From JACCYJ01 sp038198775 (lineage in GTDB: Bacteria; Actinomycetota; Actinomycetes; Propionibacteriales; Nocardioidaceae), in assembly GCA_038198775.1 (NCBI GenBank), contig JBBPZV010000018.1, positions 177,680 through 241,679 on the forward strand: DNA of 64,000 nt. Direction: 5' to 3'. The notes below the pieces were generated by a model. That model was given only the letters and a program-made list of their open reading frames with translations. It was not told the DNA's origin and made no database searches. Positions within the stretch are counted from its first letter, which is position 1. Each line of letters opens with the position of its first letter. Of this stretch, positions 25,402-33,571 are shown in pieces. The translations under genes and the position numbers were made by a program.

Positions 25402-25925
25402 GCGGTCGGACCGCCCTGGCTGCTGGCGTCGTCGGGGACTCCGGGCCGGGTCCGCAGCACCAGGTCGGTGATGGTGCGGTGCAGCTCCTGGACTCGCGGC
25501 ACGTCAAGCAGCCTCAGTCCGCCCTGCTCGCTGGCGTCGCGGACCACCAGCGTGCCGCAGCCCAGCAGGCGGTCGGTCACGCTGCGCTGGTACGACACGT
25601 CGTTGACTCGCTGCAACCAGATCTCCTGACCGGACCGGTTCAACACCCCCGACGCAGCGATCAGTCGCGCCGTCGTGACCGTGTACGTCGAGCTCAGCCA
25701 GGCGGCGAACGGCAGCAGCGTGAACACCACGATGACCGCTGCGGCGACCACGAGGACGCCCAGGCGCAGGTAGCGCCCCCCGTCCCCACCCGGTGCGACG
25801 GCGAACAGGAACCCGCTCGAGGCACAGGTCAGCACCAGCAGGACCGCGGGGACCACGAGCGCCTTGCCGTGGGCGTGGACCGACACGACGACCCGCTCAC
25901 CTTCGACGAGTCCGCGCGCCGCCAT
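25398..25925 (-). CDS. PH-domain membrane protein (Rv3278c-like)
   Basis: A 175-residue protein with two hydrophobic helices (about 23-45 and 53-75) followed by a bacterial pleckstrin-homology-like region (STYTVTTARLIAASGVLNRSGQEIWLQRVNDVSYQRS). Family function is unknown; such proteins sit at the membrane. ATG 25925 is preceded by GGAAGGG. It lies 50 nt downstream of birA on the same strand and converges on gtrA, matching the order gtrA, PH protein, birA in M. tuberculosis. Confidence 0.88.
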   Translation of the reverse strand: MAARGLVEGERVVVSVHAHGKALVVPAVLLVLTCASSGFLFAVAPGGDGGRYLRLGVLVVAAAVIVVFTLLPFAAWLSSTYTVTTARLIAASGVLNRSGQEIWLQRVNDVSYQRSVTDRLLGCGTLVVRDASEQGGLRLLDVPRVQELHRTITDLVLRTRPGVPDDASSQGGPTA

Positions 25926-25975
25926 GTCCGACCCTTCCCCTACCGCCGCCGCACCGCTCCGCGTACCCGATGGTG

Positions 25976-26779
25976 TCACGGCGCCGCGCGCAGGTGAACC
26001 ACGTCGCCCGCGCTCAACACCCGCTCGCCCCCGTCGAGGTCGACGACGAGGCGACCGCCGGGGTCGAGGCGGACCGCGGTGGCGGCCAGGTGTTCACCGC
26101 CCGGGAGCTCGACGCGTACCGCTCGGCCGAGCGTCGAGCACACCAGCTCATAGCGCGCCCGTAGCTCGGCGTCCGCCTCCTCGTCGTCGCGCCAGCTCTC
26201 GTAGGCCGCCGCGAGCCGGCCGAGGACGTCCACCAGCAGCCGGGCGCGATCGACGTCGCAAGCCCCTGCGAGCGCCAGCGATGTCGCCTGCGGCGCCGGG
26301 AGCTCCGCCCCGGTCAGGGAGACGTTGATCCCGATACCGACGACCGCGGCCGGACCGCCGGCGTCGACCCGCTCCACCAGCACCCCGCACAGCTTCAAGT
26401 CGTCGACCAGCACGTCGTTGGGCCACTTCAACGCGACCGGCCGCTCGGTCGCGCCGGCAACGCCGTCGCGCACGGCGAGAGCGGCCAGCAGCGGCAGCCA
26501 TGACCAGCGGCTCGCGGCTACCGAGGGCCGCAGCAGCACCGAGAACGTGAGCGCCGCACCGGGAGCAGAGTGCCAGGAACGCCCGAGCCGGCCCCGCCCA
26601 GCCAGCTGGTGCTCGGCGACCACCACGAGCCCCTCGGCGGCGCCGTCGCGAGCGGCGCGCACCACGTCGTCGTTGGTGCTTGCGGTCCGTTCCCGCAGCT
26701 CGACCCGCATCCACGTGGCCGAGCCGGCCGCCAATGCCGCCTGCACCGCCTCGGCGTTCAGCGGGTCAGTGCCCCTCAC
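25976..26779 (-). CDS. birA: Biotin-[acetyl-CoA-carboxylase] ligase
   Basis: Attaches biotin to the lysine of the AccA carrier domain encoded 8 kb away. The 267-residue protein has ERTASTNDD, EHQLAGRGRLGRSWHS (biotinyl-AMP loop), LKWPNDVLVDDLKLCGVLVE and GIGINVS. It lacks the N-terminal helix-turn-helix found in repressor-type BirA, so it acts only as an enzyme, which is usual in actinobacteria. GTG 26779 overlaps the stop of the upstream membrane-protein gene by 4 bp. Confidence 0.94.
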   Translation of the reverse strand: MRGTDPLNAEAVQAALAAGSATWMRVELRERTASTNDDVVRAARDGAAEGLVVVAEHQLAGRGRLGRSWHSAPGAALTFSVLLRPSVAASRWSWLPLLAALAVRDGVAGATERPVALKWPNDVLVDDLKLCGVLVERVDAGGPAAVVGIGINVSLTGAELPAPQATSLALAGACDVDRARLLVDVLGRLAAAYESWRDDEEADAELRARYELVCSTLGRAVRVELPGGEHLAATAVRLDPGGRLVVDLDGGERVLSAGDVVHLRAAP

Positions 26780-28989
26780 GACGGCTCCTTCCGGACCGGA
26801 ACGGCCATCGCGACGAGCAGCAGCGCCGCGCCGCCCAGCCACAAGCCGATCATCACCTCGGTGCCGGCCGGGGAGTACGACACAACCAGCTCCCCCGCGG
26901 CACCGGAGGGGACGACAACCGAGACGAAGGCGCCGGCCACCGGCGTCACGGCAAGCGGCCGCCCGTCGAGCGTGGCCGAGTAGCCCGGCCAGTAGATGTC
27001 GCGGAACACCAGCCGGGTGTCGGCGTTGCCAGCCTGGACCTGATAGCGCTGGCGCCCGTTCTCCAGGCTCAGCGTGGTCACGGTCGCCGGCCCTTGGACC
27101 TCGGTGATCCGACCGACGGTGGGCAGCGGCCGGGCCCGGTGGTAGACCGTGACCCCACCGGAGCGGCCGACCGGCACCCACGCCGTCCCGGCGGCCCGCT
27201 GCCAGGCGAGATCTGGTTTCCCGGGGGCGACCTGAACCTGCTGGATCCCCAGCAGGTCGATCCAGCTGGCACCGGTCGTGGGCTCCACCGCCATCAGCCG
27301 CGCCGGCAGCTGGGCGCAGCCCTGCCCGTACCAGCCCAGGCACAGCTGCTTGTTTAGATAGTGCTGACCGATCGAGGAGGCACCGTTGACCAACCGGTAC
27401 GCGGGGCTCAGCCGGGTGAAGCCGTAGCCGATGCCGTGCCGGTAGAGACGGTGCAGGCCTGCCTGCGGCAGCCGTTGGTAGATCGTCAACGTGGGAAGGT
27501 CCGGCGCCAGTCCGGGTGCGCGACCGGGCGGCTCGGCGCTGACCCCGTGGTCGTTGTGCCCCGCCGGGTAGGGGTACGCGTGCACCGCCCACCCGGTCAG
27601 CAGCACCGTCGACGCCAGCGCGAACGTGGCGGGCAGGGTCACCCAACGGTGGACTTCTCCTCGGGTCCCGAGTCGCAGCAGCACAAGCAGGACGACAACG
27701 CACCCGGTCACGAGGGCGGCGCCGACGAGGACCCGCCGTGACGTGGGATCCTGCGCCCACGCCAGGTACGCGGTCACCAGGGAGCTGGCCACGGCACCGG
27801 TCGTCCGCCTCCTGGTCCAGGCCGCGGGGGCGTGGGCGTAGGCCACCACGACGAGGATCACCACGCACAGCTGGAAGCCCTCGAGGTTGCGCAGTCCCTG
27901 CCGCAGCGGCCCGAGGAAGAACGGCAGCTGGGTGGCCAGGGCGGCGAGTGCCGTCGCGACGCCCGCGGCCACGACACCGCGCACCCGGCTCGCCCGCGAC
28001 CAGCACACCCCCCAGGCCAGCACGAGGACGAACCAGCCGACGAAGAAGATCGGCGCGCCCGGGTGAGCCGCGGGGACCTGGTCGTAGAAGCCGTGGGTGG
28101 GTGAGGCGAGGCTGAGCAGGTCCGCCAGGTTCGGCCGGAAGCGACCGGTGTCGGCGACGGCGGTGGTCCGCACCGTGTACTGGTAGGCCTCGAGCAGCGG
28201 CACCGTGACCGTGGCGCCCGCCACCACTCCGCCCAGTGAGGCCAGCACCCGGCTCAGCAGACTGCGTCCCCAGCGCCGCAGCTCCCGGCCGCCCCCGCGA
28301 GGACGGCCGGCGACGTCCTCGCTGAGCAAGCCGAGCCCGATGAACCCGGCGGCCAACCAGGTCGGCGCCCACCCGGTGGCGACGACGAGGTAGCCGAAGA
28401 CCCCGAGCCCCAGCAAGGACCACCGACTGCCCGGCCGGCCGTACCAGCTCCACCACCACCAGGGCAACCAGACCACGCTGCCCATCCCGGCCATCCAGCT
28501 GGGCGCGAACTGATAGAGCGTGTAACCGGCGAGGGACACCCCCACCGCACCGGCCGCGGCCCAAGCCCCCGGCACCCGCAGGCGCAGCAGCAGCAGCGCG
28601 GTGCCGACGCACAGTCCCATCAGCAGCACTGCCGACCACAGCGCCCCTGCCACGACCAGGTTGTCGGCCCGGCTCAGTACGACCGACGTCAGCAGCTGGA
28701 ACGGCTCGTACAACCCGAACTGCGGGTTGAGTGCGTAGTTCCCCGCGGCGCCCAGGTCGGGGTCGATGACCGGGAACTCCCCGTGCAACAGGCGGTGCCC
28801 GATGTCGCGCATGACCGGCATGAACAGCGACTGCTTGTCGCCGGTGAAAAGGAACCGGGCCTTCACCACCCAGATGACGACGACCGCCACCGCGACCGCC
28901 AGCACCGAAACCGCGAGCCACCCGAGGTGGTGCGCGCTCGCCCAGCCGGCCAGTCTCCGGGCACGCGACGGTCGCGGATCCGCGGTCAC
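26776..28989 (-). CDS. Large polytopic membrane protein (YfhO-like, possible glycosyltransferase C-type)
   Basis: A 737-residue protein with about 12 to 13 hydrophobic helices over residues 20-460 and a C-terminal soluble beta-rich domain. FRDIYWPGYSATLDGRPLAV and VVPSGAGELVVSYSP-like sequence at the end (about 665-710) are typical of YfhO-family proteins, where some members modify lipoteichoic acid or other wall glycans with lipid-linked sugars. GTG 28989 was chosen; a much longer overlapping frame upstream runs antisense to accD and is not real. Coupled to birA by GTGA. Confidence 0.8.
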   Translation of the reverse strand: MTADPRPSRARRLAGWASAHHLGWLAVSVLAVAVAVVVIWVVKARFLFTGDKQSLFMPVMRDIGHRLLHGEFPVIDPDLGAAGNYALNPQFGLYEPFQLLTSVVLSRADNLVVAGALWSAVLLMGLCVGTALLLLRLRVPGAWAAAGAVGVSLAGYTLYQFAPSWMAGMGSVVWLPWWWWSWYGRPGSRWSLLGLGVFGYLVVATGWAPTWLAAGFIGLGLLSEDVAGRPRGGGRELRRWGRSLLSRVLASLGGVVAGATVTVPLLEAYQYTVRTTAVADTGRFRPNLADLLSLASPTHGFYDQVPAAHPGAPIFFVGWFVLVLAWGVCWSRASRVRGVVAAGVATALAALATQLPFFLGPLRQGLRNLEGFQLCVVILVVVAYAHAPAAWTRRRTTGAVASSLVTAYLAWAQDPTSRRVLVGAALVTGCVVVLLVLLRLGTRGEVHRWVTLPATFALASTVLLTGWAVHAYPYPAGHNDHGVSAEPPGRAPGLAPDLPTLTIYQRLPQAGLHRLYRHGIGYGFTRLSPAYRLVNGASSIGQHYLNKQLCLGWYGQGCAQLPARLMAVEPTTGASWIDLLGIQQVQVAPGKPDLAWQRAAGTAWVPVGRSGGVTVYHRARPLPTVGRITEVQGPATVTTLSLENGRQRYQVQAGNADTRLVFRDIYWPGYSATLDGRPLAVTPVAGAFVSVVVPSGAAGELVVSYSPAGTEVMIGLWLGGAALLLVAMAVPVRKEPS

Positions 28990-29133
28990 CTCTGAAATGC
29001 TCGTCGGGCCCGCGTGGTCGGTCGGCGCTGCCCTGTCCCTCCCCGGCCCGAGACTAGCCCGGGCTCGCAGCCGCGTCCGCCACCGAGCGGACTGGCGCGG
29101 CGGCCGTCGTGTGCTCGCGGCTACGCTCCTCGG

Positions 29134-30747
29134 GTGACTGCGAGCGCGCGGGACCCGTTGGCGAGCGAGATCCCGGACGACGTCGACGTGCACACCACCG
29201 CCGGCAAGCTGGGGGACCTCGACCGCCGGCTCGACGAGGCGTTGCACGCCGGCTCGGCCCCTGCCGTCGAGAAGCAGCATGCCCGCGGCAAGCTGACCGC
29301 TCGGGAGCGGGTGCACCTGTTGCTCGACGACGGGTCGTTCGTGGAGCTCGACGAGCTGGCCAGGCACCGCAGCACCGCCTTCGGGCTCGACCAGAGGCGC
29401 CCGTACGGCGACGGCGTCATCACCGGGCACGGCACCGTGGACGGGCGCCCGGTGTGCGTCTTCGCGCAGGACTTCACCGTCTTCGGCGGAAGCCTCGGGG
29501 AGGTGTACGGGGAAAAGATCTGCAAGGTCATGGACCTGGCGATGCGAGTCGGCTGCCCGGTGGTCGGCATCAACGAGGGCGCGGGCGCCCGGATTCAAGA
29601 GGGCGTGGTCTCGCTCGGCCTGTACGGCGAGATCTTCCGCCGCAACGTGCACGCCTCCGGCGTGGTCCCGCAGATCTCGCTGATCATGGGCGCCTGCGCC
29701 GGCGGCCACGTCTACTCCCCGGCGGTCACGGACTTCACCGTGATGGTCGACAAGACCTCGCACATGTTCATCACCGGCCCGGACGTGATCAAGACCGTCA
29801 CAGGTGAGGACGTCAGCTTCGAGGAGCTCGGCGGCGCCCGCACGCACAACACCAAGAGCGGCAACGCCCACTACCTGGGCAACGACGAGGAGGACGCGCT
29901 CGACTACGTCAAGGCGCTGCTGGGCTACCTGCCCAGCAACAACCTGGACGAGCCGCCGGCGTACGACGAGGTGGCCGGTCTCGAGGTGAGCGACATCGAC
30001 CGGGACCTGGACGCGCTGGTCCCGGACTCCCCGAACCAGCCGTACGACATGCACACCGCGATCCAGGCGGTGCTCGACGACGGCGATTTCTTGGAGGTGC
30101 AGGCGCTGTTCGCACCGAACATCTTGGTCGGCTTCGGCCGGGTGGAGGGCCGCAGCGTCGGGGTGGTGGCCAACCAGCCGCTGCACTTCGCCGGGACCCT
30201 GGACATCGACGCCAGCGAGAAGGCGGCCCGCTTCGTGCGCACCTGCGACGCGTTCAACCTGCCGGTGCTCACGTTCGTCGACGTTCCCGGCTTCCTGCCC
30301 GGGACCGACCAGGAGTGGAACGGCATCATCCGGCGCGGCGCGAAGCTGATCTACGCCTACGCCGAGGCCACCGTTGCGATGGTCACCGTCATCACCCGCA
30401 AGGCGTACGGCGGCGCGTACGACGTGATGGGGTCCAAGCACCTGGGGGCCGACGTCAACCTGGCCTGGCCGACGGCGCAGATCGCGGTGATGGGGGCGCA
30501 GGGTGCGGTCAACATCTTGTACCGGTCGGAGCTGGCGGAGGCCGAAGACCCGGAGGCACGGCGGGCGGAGCTCATCACCGACTACGAGGACACGCTGGCG
30601 AACCCGTACGTCGCCGCCGAGCGCGGCTACGTCGACGCGGTGATCGCGCCCCGCGAGACGCGCGTGGAGGTGGTGCGGGCGCTCCGGCTGCTGCGGAGCA
30701 AGCGGGCGACCCTGCCTGCGAAGAAGCACGGGAACATCCCGCTGTGA
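29134..30747 (+). CDS. accD: Acyl-CoA carboxylase carboxyltransferase (beta) subunit, AccD5/PccB type
   Basis: Transfers CO2 from carboxybiotin to acetyl- or propionyl-CoA. The 537-residue length matches AccD5. Both oxyanion-hole regions are visible: GINEGAGARIQEGV with LIMGACAGGHVYSPA in the N-terminal half, and DVPGFLPGTDQEWNGIIRRGAKLIYAYAEA with TVITRKAYGGAYDVMGSKHLGAD in the C-terminal half. It forms an operon with the epsilon subunit (GTGA overlap), a methyltransferase and maf. GTG 29134 is the start that fits the family N-terminus. Confidence 0.95.
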   Translation: MTASARDPLASEIPDDVDVHTTAGKLGDLDRRLDEALHAGSAPAVEKQHARGKLTARERVHLLLDDGSFVELDELARHRSTAFGLDQRRPYGDGVITGHGTVDGRPVCVFAQDFTVFGGSLGEVYGEKICKVMDLAMRVGCPVVGINEGAGARIQEGVVSLGLYGEIFRRNVHASGVVPQISLIMGACAGGHVYSPAVTDFTVMVDKTSHMFITGPDVIKTVTGEDVSFEELGGARTHNTKSGNAHYLGNDEEDALDYVKALLGYLPSNNLDEPPAYDEVAGLEVSDIDRDLDALVPDSPNQPYDMHTAIQAVLDDGDFLEVQALFAPNILVGFGRVEGRSVGVVANQPLHFAGTLDIDASEKAARFVRTCDAFNLPVLTFVDVPGFLPGTDQEWNGIIRRGAKLIYAYAEATVAMVTVITRKAYGGAYDVMGSKHLGADVNLAWPTAQIAVMGAQGAVNILYRSELAEAEDPEARRAELITDYEDTLANPYVAAERGYVDAVIAPRETRVEVVRALRLLRSKRATLPAKKHGNIPL

Positions 30748-30947
30748 GCCCGGACCCGGAGCCGCTACTGCGGGTGGTGCGCGGCGATCCGACGCCGCAG
30801 GAGCTGGCGGCGCTGGTTGCGGTCGTGGCGGCCCGGCGGGCGGCAGGAGGGAAACCGCGGTCGAGGTGGGGCTCCCCCTCGACCCGGCGTCCGTTGGCTC
30901 CCGGACCGGACGCGTGGCGGACGTCGGCGCTGCCGGTCCGCCCATGA
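30744..30947 (+). CDS. accE: Acyl-CoA carboxylase epsilon subunit
   Basis: A 67-residue protein beginning SPDPEPLLRVVRGDPTPQELAALVAVVAAR, the defining segment of actinobacterial AccE/PccE, followed by a Pro/Arg-rich end (PGPDAWRTSALPVRP). It bridges or stabilises the alpha and beta subunits of the carboxylase. It overlaps accD (GTGA) and the methyltransferase (ATGA) by four bases each. Confidence 0.93.
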   Translation: MSPDPEPLLRVVRGDPTPQELAALVAVVAARRAAGGKPRSRWGSPSTRRPLAPGPDAWRTSALPVRP

Positions 30948-31579
30948 GTGGCACGCGGAACTACCTGCGGTGGCACGAGCAGTACGACGACCCGTCCTCG
31001 GACCTGTCCTGGCGGCTCCGGCTGGTCCAGGACCAGCTCACTGCCGTCCTCGACGCCACGGCGGGCCCCGTACGCCTGGTCAGTGCCTGCGCCGGGGACG
31101 GGCGCGATGTGCTCCAGGTGCTCGCCGCCCGACCCGATGCGAACCGGGTCACCGCCACGCTGATCGAGCTGCACCCGGTGCTGGCCGAGCGCGCCCGGCA
31201 AGCCGCGGCCACGGCCGGGCTCACCAAAGTTTGCGTCCGCACCGCCGACGCCGGCCGCTCCGACACCTATCGCGGCGCCGTTCCGGCCGATGTCGTGCTG
31301 CTGGTCGGCGTCTTCGGCAACATCTGCGACGACGACCTCTGGACCACCATCGCGGCGACGCCGCAGCTGTGCCGGGCGGGTGCCACGGCGTTGTGGTCGC
31401 GGGGCCTCGACGGTACCGACCGCAACGAACGGATCCGGGCTCGGTTCGCCGAGACCGGCTTCACCGAGGTCGACTACCAGGTCTTCGGTACGGGCGGCTC
31501 GGCGCTCGGCGTGCTGCGCTACGACGGGGCGGAGCAGGCGCTGGAGCCCGACCAGCTGCTGTTCCGCTTCGTCCGCTGA
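30944..31579 (+). CDS. Class I SAM-dependent methyltransferase
   Basis: A 211-residue protein with the SAM-binding motif VRLVSACAGDGRDVLQVL (about residues 43-60), an acidic end of strand 2 (ATLIELHP), and VVLLVGVFGNICDDDL. The first Gly-rich loop is relaxed (SACAGDG) but the pattern holds. Substrate unknown. It is inserted between accE and maf and coupled to accE by ATGA, an arrangement not present in M. tuberculosis. ATG 30944 was selected over ATG 30866 because of that overlap. Confidence 0.82.
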   Translation: MSGTRNYLRWHEQYDDPSSDLSWRLRLVQDQLTAVLDATAGPVRLVSACAGDGRDVLQVLAARPDANRVTATLIELHPVLAERARQAAATAGLTKVCVRTADAGRSDTYRGAVPADVVLLVGVFGNICDDDLWTTIAATPQLCRAGATALWSRGLDGTDRNERIRARFAETGFTEVDYQVFGTGGSALGVLRYDGAEQALEPDQLLFRFVR

Positions 31580-31584
31580 CGCCG

Positions 31585-32205
31585 GTGGCAGCCGCAGCGC
31601 CGGGGTGGCGGCTGGTCCTGGCGTCCGCGTCGCCCGGTCGGCGCTCGACCCTGCGCGCGGCCGGGATCGAGCCGCAGGTGCAGGTCTCCGGCGTCGACGA
31701 GACCCCGTTGGTCACTGAGCCACCGGTGGCTCTGGTGCTGCGGCTGGCCGAGCTCAAGGCTCGGGCGGTGGCCCGGCGGCTGAGGCCCGGCACCTCGCCG
31801 GTGCTGGTGCTCGGATGCGACTCGATGCTGGAGCTGGACGGCGTCGCGTACGGCAAGCCCCGCGACGCGGCAGACGCCGCCGCGCGCTGGCGGGCGATGC
31901 GGGAACGCAGCGGCGTACTGCACACCGGTCATCACGTCGTGCGGCTGGACGCGCGAGCCGAGGCAGGCGCGACCGCTTCCACCCGGGTCGACTTCGCCGC
32001 GGTGTCCGACACCGAGATCGACGCGTACGTCGCGACCGGGGAGCCGCTGCGCGTGGCGGGCGGTTTCACCATCGACGGCCTCGGCGGCGCCTTCGTCCGC
32101 GGGGTGGAGGGGGACCCGCACAACGTCGTCGGGATCAGCCTGCCGCTGCTGCGGGAGCTGGTCGCCGAGCTCGGCGTTGCCTGGACCGACCTCTGGGCCC
32201 GCTGA
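31585..32205 (+). CDS. maf: Maf-family nucleoside triphosphate pyrophosphatase
   Basis: Maf hydrolyses non-canonical or modified nucleoside triphosphates and is linked to septation arrest. The 206-residue protein begins RLVLASASPGRRSTLRAAG and contains VDETP, LGCDSMLELDG with YGKPRDA, HTGHHVVRLD and GGFTIDGLGGAFVRGVEGDPHNVVGISLP. GTG 31585 lies five bases after the methyltransferase stop. Same neighbourhood (accD5, accE5, maf) as Rv3282. Confidence 0.94.
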   Translation: MAAAAPGWRLVLASASPGRRSTLRAAGIEPQVQVSGVDETPLVTEPPVALVLRLAELKARAVARRLRPGTSPVLVLGCDSMLELDGVAYGKPRDAADAAARWRAMRERSGVLHTGHHVVRLDARAEAGATASTRVDFAAVSDTEIDAYVATGEPLRVAGGFTIDGLGGAFVRGVEGDPHNVVGISLPLLRELVAELGVAWTDLWAR

Positions 32206-32220
32206 CGCGTTGTCGCTTTC

Positions 32221-32296
32221 CCATGTTCACCTGGTAGAGCGACGCTCCGAACGGCGCACAGCCCGTGGGAAGTGACGCTCAGCCATGGGAAGTACG
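32221..32296. repeat. Intergenic CCATGGGAAGT repeat, copy B
   Basis: Between maf and the convergent acyl-CoA dehydrogenase. CCATGTTCACCTGG (32221-32234) and TAGAGCGAC match copy A. Right-half units occur at 32264-32273 (CGTGGGAAGT) and 32283-32293 (CCATGGGAAGT). The piece from AGTGACGCTCAGCC to AGTACGGA also matches copy C at 49003-49027. Confidence 0.75.
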
Positions 32297-32337
32297 GAGC
32301 GCCGAACGGGTAGGGACGCCATCGCCCGGCCGGCTGC

Positions 32338-33501
32338 TCACTCCACCGGCAGGCCGAGGCTGCGCGCGATCAGCAGCCGCTGTACCTCAGAGGTGCCCTC
32401 CCCGATCTCGAGGATCTTGGCGTCCCGGTAGAAGCGCGCGACCGGGTACTCCTCCATGAAGCCGTAGCCGCCGAAGACCTGCGTCGCGATACGCGTCGCG
32501 GTGACGGCCGACTCGGTGGCGTACAGCTTGGCGACCGCCGCCGCCCGGGTCAGCTCCTTGGCCGGGGCGCCGGCATCCTTCAGCGCCGCCGCCTGGTAGG
32601 TGAGCGCGCGGGCGGCCTCCGCCATCACCACCAGGTCGGAGAGCTGGAACGCCACCCCCTGCTTGGCACCGATCGGTACGCCGAACGTGGTCCGCTCCCC
32701 CGCGTACTGGACGCTCAGGTCCAGGCACGCCTGGATGCACCCCACCGCCAACGCCGCGATCGCGATCCGGCCGTCGTCCAGCGTGGCCAGGAACTGCGCG
32801 AACCCCCGCCCTCGATCCCCGAGCAGGTGGTCCTGCGGCACCCGTACGCCGCTGAACGTCAGCGGGTGGGTGTCAGAGGCGTGCCAGCCGAGCTTGTCGT
32901 ACGCGGGCTCGACGATGAACCCGGGTGTCCCGCTCGGGATCAGCACCGAGCTGATCTCGGCCCGGCCGTCGTCGCGGGTGCCGGTGCGGGCCGTGACCGC
33001 GACGACCGACGTGATGTCCGAGCCGGAGTTGGTGATGAACTGTTTGGCGCCGTTGACGACCCACTCCCCGTCCCGCATCTCGGCGCGGGTCTTGGTCGCC
33101 CCTGCGTCGGAGCCGGCGCCCGGCTCGGTGAGGCCGAACGCGGCGAGGTTGCGGCCGGCGACCAGGTCCGGCAGCCAGTGCGCCTTCTGCTCGGCGGTGC
33201 CGAAGGTCGCGATCGGGTTGATGCCCAGGCCGACCGCGGCTTCCAGCGTGATCCCGAGTGACTGGTCGACGCGGCCGACCTCCTCGATCGCGACACACAG
33301 GCTGGTGAAGTCGGCTGCGGCTCCGCCGTACTCCTCCGGAGCGGTGAGCCCGAACAGCCCGAGGTCGCCCATCTTGTGCACCACGTCCACCGGGAAGTGG
33401 TGCAGCTTGTCCCACTCGGCGATCTTCGGGGCGATCTCGGCGGTGGCGAACTCGCGCACGACCTGCCGGAACTCCTCGTGCTCGCGGGTCAGCGTTGTCA
33501 T
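32338..33501 (-). CDS. Acyl-CoA dehydrogenase
   Basis: A 387-residue FAD-dependent acyl-CoA dehydrogenase. It has GLTEPGAGSDAGATKT, KQFITNSGSDITSVVAV, GERTTFGVPIGAKQGV, QVFGGYGFMEEYPVARFYRDAKI and EIGEGTSEVQRLLIAR. It is divergent from accA, which encodes the biotin-carrying subunit, so a role in branched-chain amino acid or fatty acid breakdown feeding the carboxylase is likely. Exact substrate is not predictable. In M. tuberculosis this slot holds sseA, so the gene is a replacement or insertion. Confidence 0.93.
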   Translation of the reverse strand: MTTLTREHEEFRQVVREFATAEIAPKIAEWDKLHHFPVDVVHKMGDLGLFGLTAPEEYGGAAADFTSLCVAIEEVGRVDQSLGITLEAAVGLGINPIATFGTAEQKAHWLPDLVAGRNLAAFGLTEPGAGSDAGATKTRAEMRDGEWVVNGAKQFITNSGSDITSVVAVTARTGTRDDGRAEISSVLIPSGTPGFIVEPAYDKLGWHASDTHPLTFSGVRVPQDHLLGDRGRGFAQFLATLDDGRIAIAALAVGCIQACLDLSVQYAGERTTFGVPIGAKQGVAFQLSDLVVMAEAARALTYQAAALKDAGAPAKELTRAAAVAKLYATESAVTATRIATQVFGGYGFMEEYPVARFYRDAKILEIGEGTSEVQRLLIARSLGLPVE

Positions 33502-33571
33502 GGGAGATCACGGTAGGCGACCCCGCGGGAGCCTGCGCCCGCGGACCGCCGCAAGCCCTAGACTCGCGGCC

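Noticed and set aside
26776..30954. A 1392-codon minus-strand open frame covering the YfhO-like gene and all of accD on the opposite strand
   Set aside because: Only the part from 28989 downward has membrane-protein features. The upstream part is the antisense of accD, which has full family motifs, and reads as low-complexity Val/Arg/His-rich protein.
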